A stretch of 30,023 nt of DNA from Sphacelaria rigidula (taxonomy: Eukaryota; Phaeophyceae; Sphacelariales): NCBI GenBank assembly GCA_964200075.2, contig CAXNAA020000069.1, forward strand, positions 1-30,023, read 5' to 3'. Of the stretch, positions 1-30,023 are shown one piece after another (within the stretch, counting starts at the first letter, position 1; the number at the start of each line of letters is the position of its first letter). The notes below the pieces were generated by a model. That model did no database searches. It was not told the origin of the DNA and was given only the letters and a program-made list of their open reading frames with translations. Both the position numbers and the translations under genes were made by a program.

Positions 1-517
1 AAATGCCACTTCAACCCCATATTTTGTATGAACCGCAAAAATTAAAATCGGCTGTTGTAACCCTTTGTAGGTAATGTTGTACAGTATTTCCGTTGGCAGA
101 AAAACAACCATGTCTTGCCCAAGAAAACGTCAAGTGTAAATCGTCATTTTTCCATCAATATACTTCCAAAAGGGTTCATTCTTAGACAGTGAGAGTAGGA
201 CATCTATTAAATCTGCATCAACTTCACTTACAACAAATAGATATGATCCAGATGGACTACCCTCCGGTCTGAGGGCTAACGTGCGATGCATGATGCATCT
301 CTCACGAGCAAGAGGTCAAGTAAAAAGACAACGCATTCTCAGAACTTTTGGTTCTAGATTTGAGAACCTGAGTTCTTATCATCGACATGCTAGAACCGGC
401 GACCGGTCCCTACATCGCTCGCTACATCACGGCACGGAGTGTACTGTGCTCCCCCTGGGGCGGACAAAGGCCACTCTGTTCCTACATTGGTCTAGGCTCA
501 GAGATAAGGAGGCTGAC
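1..517. other. No recognised gene; 5' flank or intron of the BEACH gene
   Basis: I see no convincing coding segment here. The reading frame that enters exon 1 of the BEACH gene stays open back to about 281, but the part before 518 is rich in Arg, His and Ser and resembles no known domain. An AG at 500-501 after a pyrimidine-poor tract could be a splice acceptor (exon from 502, phase 2). In that case the gene continues upstream of the window. Confidence 0.5.
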
Positions 518-23769
<23,252 letters not shown>

Positions 23770-25412
23770 GGCAGGGATTTAGCGTGTTGGGGCACCGCTC
23801 CTGTAGGATGTGTGTAACTATACTGGCAGACTAGCAGAATTTGGTGTTCATAGCGACGTGAGTACACAACGGTTTGGTGTTTACTCTGTATATATGCGAT
23901 TTCAAGTCTTCGCACCGAAATACACCTTGGGTGATTGGTGGCTTTCCGCCGATTTGATTCTCGAAGTCATCAGTCATGTGGAGAGGGCGCTGATTTGATG
24001 CAAGCGAAGGGATCTGATGCCAAATGGGCATTATATCAATGTTGGAGATAAAATAGTACCGATTGCACAATCTAGCACTTCCAAGTTTAGATGACAACCG
24101 GAGTTGCCTGTAGACTACAATTTGGACACCCGGCCCCCGCCCCCGGTAGGGGCGGAAATTCAGCATTGTGGCAGTCGAGGTTGAAAAGGTTTAAAACTCC
24201 CCCAGACCATATCTTGGTTGATGTATGTGCTTTGTACGTCCTATTCTAGAGCACCGCGTGCCCTCTGCTTCGGCGGCGAGACAGTAGCTGTCATGAGTCA
24301 AGGGTGTCCGTAGCTTGTAACTGCAGATTCGTCCCCTCGAAGGGCTACTTCAAGTCATGGAAAAAAAGAGAGACAAAATGACTCGTTGACAATCAAGCGC
24401 AGTGAGATCTGGAGCCTATGGAACAGGAACAAATCTTGCAGTATGCAGTAAATGCACCACAATTGATCAAGAAACGGATTATCTCTTGTTCATGTCTCGC
24501 TCCTGCAGAGCTTGTGGGTGAGAGTCCTTGCCTAGTGCTCAATTGTTGTGGTCCTCAAACTGCTGAGTCAGACGCGCGGCAAGCATTTTTCTGTTTTGCC
24601 GATGACGCTACTTGAGTAGCCATCTCTGCCCCCAACAATGCTGCTCCAGGCCATGAGCTGGCACGCTAGGACACCTCTATCTCCATGAGCAAGAGGCTTC
24701 GAGGCGACGGGGGAGGTATCTAGCTACAATACATGCGGCATTTGGTGGTTGACACCACCCAAATCAAATGCCAACTCTGAGAACTTTGATGTGTTGATTT
24801 ACGGGTGTCAGTCCACAATGAGCTACCATGAACAAGGATCACTGACGTAAACACCAACTCAAGAATACCAACTTCCAATCGGGCGCCTCGCATGAACTCG
24901 TCTTGGATTCACTTATTAACGAGTCAATTCTCGGTGTTACCACAGGCTCGGGTCTCACACGATTTCCCATCCCTCATTGTACTTTGTCAGATTGCTACGA
25001 CGTTCGGCGTCCTCTCACGAGACCATGGCGAAAGACATGAATCAGCTGTTGGGTAGCCAGAGGCCGAGGGAGGGATGCACGACGTGACGCTCTACCCTAA
25101 ATGTCGCACATCGTACCACTTCTGTGGAATACCCGGAAAATGACAGACACTCGATACATTTCTTCAAGGCCAAGGTTGAAAAAAATTAAACCCGCCAACA
25201 AAAAGTCATGGTGTAGTTGTACTTTTTTGTATATCTTCTACACACACTCTGCGGCTTGCTCTGTACGAAGACTGAAGACGATACTATTTGAAACTGAATT
25301 TCTGGCGGCACACAGAGATGCCGGATGCGCCAGACGAAATGTCGGGGTGGCCATCTTGGCAATGAGAAATTTTGAGCCTCAGTGGTCCTCACAATCAATT
25401 ACGTTGCCTCCA
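23770..25412. other. Intergenic region between convergent genes
   Basis: This 1.64-kb stretch lies between the stop of the BEACH gene and the stop of the reverse-strand dehydrogenase gene. It should hold both 3' untranslated regions. The longest open frames (23831-24166 reverse and 25101-25463 forward) show no domain, and the latter overlaps the dehydrogenase end antisense. I see no tRNA, repeat array or strong polyadenylation signal. Confidence 0.6.
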
Positions 25413-28400
25413 TTAAAGCTGAAACGCATCGATAGGATGACTGGAATCCCAGTCACTTTGTAATGCTGGGTCAACCGCAGTGAGTATCTTTCTAATGGTT
25501 TTCGGGGAGTTCAAAGCTTGAACTGCCAAATCAGCCACATCTGCTCTGTGGATTACTCCTGCAGCCTTGGTGTCTTCGGTGAGTATTGCAGTTCCAGTTG
25601 ACGGTTCGCTTTTGAGCCCACCGGGGCGAATGATCGTCCATTCGGAGTTGGTGTAGTACTTGAGTAACATATTTTCGGCGAGAGTCTTGGCCACAAGCGC
25701 CTTCTCGAGGACCTGTCAAGTTCACACCGAAACATATATACATACACCACGTATAAGATATGATCACATGGGTTGTTCTCCGCCACGACGAAGGTAGGCG
25801 AACGGAAAGGAACAGCCGACAACATTCACATTCCAACACTCCGTTGGTTCAACATAACGTGTTTCGGCTACTTGCAACATTTCACTCTCCACGGAGATAA
25901 TGCACAAGGTTGAACGGAGACCCCGGGAGGACCATTGCTATCTTCACGTTCGAGGTACATAGTTGGTTGCAATGGCGAGTGCTCACGTGTTTAACGAGAT
26001 TTTCCAGAGACAGACTACACATGAGCGACGCGGCGCTCGAAAGCCGAAGCGGGTAGCAATACATGAACGTGCTTCGTGTGGTCAATCGAACCACAACTAT
26101 ATAAAAAAGCAGACTGCCCGCACTGGGGATCAAATATTGCCGACGTCACCCGAGTTCGACATCAACATGCCATCGTGGACTCAAGGTGCCTGAAAATGGG
26201 GTGTCGCTGCCTGTTTCTAGCTGCGATACTGAAGGTCCAATATACTGGTACAATATATACTGTCATCACCTGGTAAACCTGGTCGCTGACGGCCTCGCGG
26301 CTGCTACCGCTACCGACACTCGTCACAAGGATAACACGAGTGATGCCCAAAATTCCCGCAGATTCAATAACGTTCCGGTTACCAACGTAGTCCACACGCT
26401 TCTCCTCGTCTCCACTAGGAGCCCCGCCCAGCGTAGTGATGGCGGCATCACACCCGTCGAGCACGCCCTCTACTCCCTTCAGATCCAACGCATCGCAGAC
26501 CACAGCCGTTACACCTGTCGGTGGGTAAGGTAATCTGAACTGTCAACTTTGTGTAAGGCAGCTTCCACATCAACACTCATCGTGTTGCCAACGCCAGCCA
26601 AACCCGCATTGCTCAAGCACCGCTGCGACTCGCCCCTGATTGAACGTCATAATAAGCAGACAGCCTTATTGGGGGGTGTCGGAATGATTGTTTTCCGCAG
26701 ACAGATGACGTCTACACGAAGAAGGCCATTGCTACCCATGCATATATGCCGCGGGTCACAGGTAGCTATTCGTGGACAAGAAGCCACGGCCAGCAGCATT
26801 TCATCATCTCGAGACACAGAAATTGTCACCCCGATCGCACCAGCACATATATGATGTCAACAAGAACAAATCTTGATGGAACAGGTGAACGGCGTGGCGC
26901 GTTCATGTGCTCGGAGGTGCACGTGTTGTAGGCGCGACTCGTGCGGGTGTGATTGAGTGGTGTTCTAACTTTGTACCCAAAGTTTGCGACCCCACTCCCG
27001 AGCTGACGAGCCTGGTCCGGCGAAGACCCGACGTGCTCCGTCCCAGCTTTGTAGGGATGCAAGGTCAATGGTCATATGACTACGGCATGCAATATCATGA
27101 GTACACCCCCCCCCGACACAGGATGGGGATAAGACATGTAAAGGGTGTTTGTGTAATGTATGGAAGAAACGTAATGAGCGTTAGCTTGCTGGAGGTGTCT
27201 CTATTGGGAGTATGAACAGGGCTCCGTCTCGAAAGGGATGCGTGGTCAATGGTCAAACGACCAAGGCAACAAACAAATGAGTACGTCTCCCCCCCGTACC
27301 CCCTTGCTCCGTCTCGACAGGGATGCGTGGTCAATGGTCAAACGACCAAAGCAAAAAACAAATGAGTACGCCTCCCCCTCTACCCCCGACGAGAAGTTGA
27401 TCCATGAGCAACGCGCATGGTACCGTAACGGTGAGATGATCGCCCTCACCAACTCCTGTGGGTTGGTAGCAAAGGTGTTGTAGGAGTATCTATCGCTCTG
27501 ACACTACTGAGCCCGACAATACTCATTGCACATCTGAATGATACACGGGAGGCAAAAAAAATGCACGCGTCTCGCTCACAACCATCAACCATCGCATAAT
27601 ACTGCCGCGCGCCTTTTCCACACAATTTTCTCTCTACATTCACTTGTGCCAAGCACCTCTGTCTTTCTAGCGTCCATTTTCGCCCACCAAAAACACCCTT
27701 CCGACAATTCGCGGGACTGTCAGCCGGGAGAATTCGGAACGGAATTCCAGGGGTCATGAAATAGGACAAAAAACAGCACGAGACGTCCTGTAAGATGACG
27801 AGGGCGGCTACCGAAGTTACTCAAGTACTTCGAAGTATATCGAACACTTGACGAATTCTCGCCGAATTCAACGAATGTGCTGAAAACGGGCATTTTCGAT
27901 GCGATGATTATTAATGCAGCATCACAAGAGGAATAATTGTGCAGCTTCACTTGAATTCTAGACTGACTGGGCGTGAGCAGAGGCTTTCAAAGCTTACTTT
28001 TCTACCCTCTGATTAGGAATCTTGAGGAACACCGGTCGCACAGCTTGTTGTCTTGGCGGTCATGGTGTGTAACATGCATCAAGTCCTGGACAGGGCAGCC
28101 TGTGTCGCCCGTATTACGCACCCGTGATCGCATCCAACTCTGCCTTGGCGTCTTCCCTACGAACAAGCGCCACCACTTCGGAGCCTTGCTCAACCAACTT
28201 GTCAATGACTGCCCGCCCTACGCCCTTCGCTCCGCCAGCAACAAAAACCTTGCCGTAGGACATGTCCAACTTGCTGCTTCGCCAGCAGTCTCTCCGATGG
28301 TTCGCGCCAAGCGCAGCTGGTCTGCAAAACATAAAATTCGATGAGACGGTGCGATGGATTCAGCATGCTTGCTAACACACTGCTCGTACTACTATATCCA

Positions 28401-28686
28401 CGTGCTGTACTGTGCCGCTCGCGGTTTCTACCATTGCGTACACTCGTACGCTTACAGGCTTCGATGCGTTACACGGCGCGGTACGGTACGATCAGGAGGT
28501 TTGCACGATAAGTTACACGTGTGGGGTATTGTATGAGAGGAGGACTCATGTTCCAGATTCGTGCATACAACACCCCACATGAGTTGAGCTGCCGGAAAGC
28601 ACTCACCGGGTGATAGTGGGAGAAATGAACGCATCAATGGCAGCTGACCACAGAAGAACAAGGCAGAAAGTACGCGATCCCGTCAT
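25413..28686 (-). CDS. Atypical short-chain dehydrogenase, NAD(P)-binding (SDR_a5/NmrA-like), probably plastid-targeted, 4 exons
   Basis: Reverse-strand exons: 28686-28607, 28321-28122, 26514-26270 and 25712-25413 (TAA at 25415-25413). They total 825 nt, 274 aa. Junction phases are 2, 1 and 0, and all match. Residues 1-19 (MTGSRTFCLVLLWSAAIDA) form a signal peptide. Phe20 and a basic stretch (ANHRRDCWRSSK) follow, the bipartite presequence of complex red plastids. The Rossmann start is KVFVAGGAKGVGRAV (residues 51-65). Further motifs are TTLGG (120-124), VILVTSVGS (154-162) and WTIIRPGGL (200-208), all typical of plant and cyanobacterial atypical SDRs related to the TIC62 N-terminal domain. 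The substrate cannot be told. These proteins lack the classical YxxxK pair and some are non-catalytic NAD(P)H sensors. Met47 (28263) is an alternative start that would remove the presequence. The exon 1 donor is CCG|GTGAGT and the exon 2 acceptor TTTTGCAG|A. Confidence 0.9.
25713..26269 (-). other. Intron 3 of the dehydrogenase gene
   Basis: 557 bp, CAG|GTGATG to TTGACAG|GTC on the reverse strand. An upstream CAG|GTTTAC (three codons earlier) is an alternative in-frame donor, but the family motif VYQ-VLEKALVAKT favours the one used. Nothing else is recognised. Confidence 0.75.
26515..28121 (-). other. Intron 2 of the dehydrogenase gene
   Basis: 1607 bp, ACGG|GTGCGT to CCGACAG|GTG on the reverse strand, phase 1. 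It contains the 85-bp minisatellite at 27036-27395. I find no coding similarity in the remaining sequence. Confidence 0.75.
27036..27395. repeat. 85-bp minisatellite, two close copies and one diverged copy
   Basis: The string GGATGCGTGGTCAATGGTCA occurs at 27236 and 27321, a period of 85. It is followed each time by AACGACCAA, AACAAATGAGTACG and a C-rich tract. A diverged copy (GCTCCGTCCC, then GGATGCAAGGTCAATGGTCA, then a C-run) lies at about 27036-27120. About 100 bp of unrelated sequence separates it from the other two. Confidence 0.8.
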
Positions 28687-29162
28687 CTTGTTCTGCGATG
28701 CCGAAAGCTCTACTTCTTACACTCTGCCAGCTGCACATGGAATGTCCGTGGATCGGAGCATCTTCTTGTTTTTGCTAACCACACACACACTGATGTGATG
28801 TAACAGTCAGTCCCGTGGTCGATGTGGACCATTTTTCCACAAAAGAACTACAAAAGGGATACACCCACCGCATACGTTCACCCCTTGGGGACATCACTTG
28901 TACTCGAAATTTTACAGCAGGGTTAATCGAGGGTCTCAAAAGAAGAAAACCCTAGATAGATAATGAACAGCGGTTCAGGCTACAGGACTTATGCAGGATC
29001 ATGACGAGACACAGGCGTTGGAAAATGATCACGCGGGGAGTGATGTGAAACTGACCCCCACTGCAAAATCTGGTGTTGGTCGCTGGTGGCTGAGCGAGAG
29101 CTTGCGGGTCGGTACATATCTTGCGAGTGCTTCTCGTCGCTGCTGAAATTTTCGAAGTCGCC
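28687..29162. promoter_or_regulatory. Divergent intergenic region, probable shared promoter
   Basis: The 476 bp between the start codons of the reverse-strand dehydrogenase and the forward phosphatase must hold both promoters, if both starts are right. I see no clear TATA box or other known element. A short AC repeat (ACCACACACACAC) lies near 28780. The call rests on gene layout only. Confidence 0.45.
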
Positions 29163-29311
29163 ATGTTTTTTCCGCCCGTAAGCTTTGGCCTGGTAGAGAA
29201 AGGGCTTTACAGGTCTGCACTGCCTACCGAGATTAACTATCCATTCTTGGAGCGACTGGGCCTCAAGACCATCATCTACCTTTATCCGGAAGAGGAGCTC
29301 GATGCTCAGTT
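29163..29311 (+). CDS. Atypical dual-specificity phosphatase (Siw14/Oca, PFA-DSP family), first exon only
   Basis: ATG at 29163 in a good context (GTCGCCATGT) starts MFFPPVSFGLVEKGLYRSAL, then INYPFLERLGLKTIIYLYPE. This is the N-terminal block of plant and fungal atypical dual-specificity phosphatases ('P-P-x-x-F-x-x-V-x-x-G-h-Y-R-s-x-x-P', then 'F-L-x-x-L-x-L-K-x-I-h-x-L-x-P-E'). Several members are known to cleave inositol pyrophosphates. The exon ends after CAGTT at GTAAGT (29312), phase 2. The catalytic HCxxGxxR exon is not found between 29312 and 30023, so it must lie beyond the window. An in-frame extension upstream (about 29121) lacks an ATG start and is unlikely. Confidence 0.82.
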
Positions 29312-30023
29312 GTAAGTTCATCCTATGCTACCGTAATGTCCCGCGACGTTTGCACCGTGCGTGCCATAAGAGTTGCGATGTTTACTTGTAGCATGAAGAA
29401 ATACTATTCACAGAAGCATCCAGAGAACATGACTTTATAGAATAATCAGAATACCTCCGCTGCTTTCATCTCTCGACGCTTAGGCTTCCACGGTGAATCT
29501 CCATCTCGGAACAGTATTTTATCAGAGAGGCTTGTTCTGTGGGTTGGACCGCTTCTTATAGTCTGAAAACGGACTCTCTGAGAACTGCTCTTTTTGAGCC
29601 TCTTATCGCGATTTTCTTACGGAATTCGGGCCTTGACGGATTTGGCCTTCTCGAAAAGATTTGCTTTGTTTTTCACGGGGATTGTAGCGCATTTTCCCGA
29701 TTTTTCGTACGCCCAGTCTTAGACCCACTTTTTTGCATTTACTGCTGATCACATGTCATCAACCCATGAGCATGACACGCGAGATATGCGTGGCATTGCC
29801 CTTGTGTCTGCGTAGGCGTTTTCTTCACACACACACAAAAAACTATCCCGAAACTCAGCGACGCCGTTTCATGTGGTCCAAATCGGGGTCCGGTTGGTCA
29901 AGGGGTTGACAGGAATAGTACGCACACGACGGCTTTACCCCCCCCCCCCCCCCCCCCAAACACCGAAACACCAGAACAAGAAGAGCGAGTGTGTTTTTTT
30001 GCCTCGTAAGGGCCAGAAAGACG
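29312..30023 (+). other. Probable first intron of the phosphatase gene
   Basis: After the GTAAGT donor no further exon of the family is visible. The open frame at 29539-29748 has no phosphatase motif. The stretch holds an AC repeat (about 29827-29837) and a long C homopolymer (29938-29957). Confidence 0.6.
29938..29957. repeat. C homopolymer, 20 nt
   Basis: Twenty consecutive C residues on the forward strand, the longest homopolymer in the window. Its length is likely to vary and may be a sequencing or assembly weak point. Confidence 0.9.

Noticed and set aside
24418-24615. Open frame in the convergent intergenic region
   Set aside because: It is 65 codons with no recognisable domain, no neighbouring exon and no good reason to prefer it over chance.
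27036-27395. CRISPR-like array
   Set aside because: The units are 85 bp and nearly identical throughout, with no distinct spacers, in a eukaryotic intron. It is a minisatellite.

Overview
The window is nuclear DNA from an intron-rich eukaryote, most likely a photosynthetic protist. Coding sequence is broken into many exons joined by GT-AG introns. Several donors read GTGCG(N), and introns range from about 90 bp to 5.2 kb. The best lineage clue is the reverse-strand gene. Its product starts with a signal peptide followed by a phenylalanine (IDA-F) and a short basic, Ser/Arg-rich stretch, which is the bipartite plastid presequence of algae with red-derived complex plastids. A stramenopile alga, perhaps brown-alga-like, is my inference and is not proven.

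Positions 1-23769 (+) hold most of one very large gene for a BEACH-family protein of the neurobeachin/LvsA/SPIRRIG type. I reconstructed 23 exons (518-23769, about 2711 codons) by following protein homology and checking intron phase at every junction. Domain order is alpha-solenoid, ConA-like lectin, long alpha-solenoid, acidic linker, PH-BEACH, BEACH, serine-rich linker and WD40 repeats. The N-terminus probably lies upstream of the window. Two long introns (4319-7386 and 8708-13923) carry nearly all the repeats: AACGT-rich arrays, a near-perfect 277-bp fold-back, three copies of a fold-back element whose arms contain CAG and CTG runs, a roughly 300-bp tandem triplication and a possible decayed Copia fragment.

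Positions 25413-28686 (-) hold a complete four-exon gene for an atypical short-chain dehydrogenase (NAD(P)-binding, NmrA-like/SDR_a5 type, 274 aa), probably plastid-targeted. It converges on the BEACH gene across 1.6 kb in which I see no gene. Its large intron contains an 85-bp minisatellite.

Position 29163 to beyond 29311 (+) is the first exon of an atypical dual-specificity phosphatase (Siw14/Oca family, PFA-DSP). It is divergent from the dehydrogenase gene across 476 bp. Its catalytic exon is not in the window. The three genes look like unrelated housekeeping loci, with no sign of an operon or a joint pathway.
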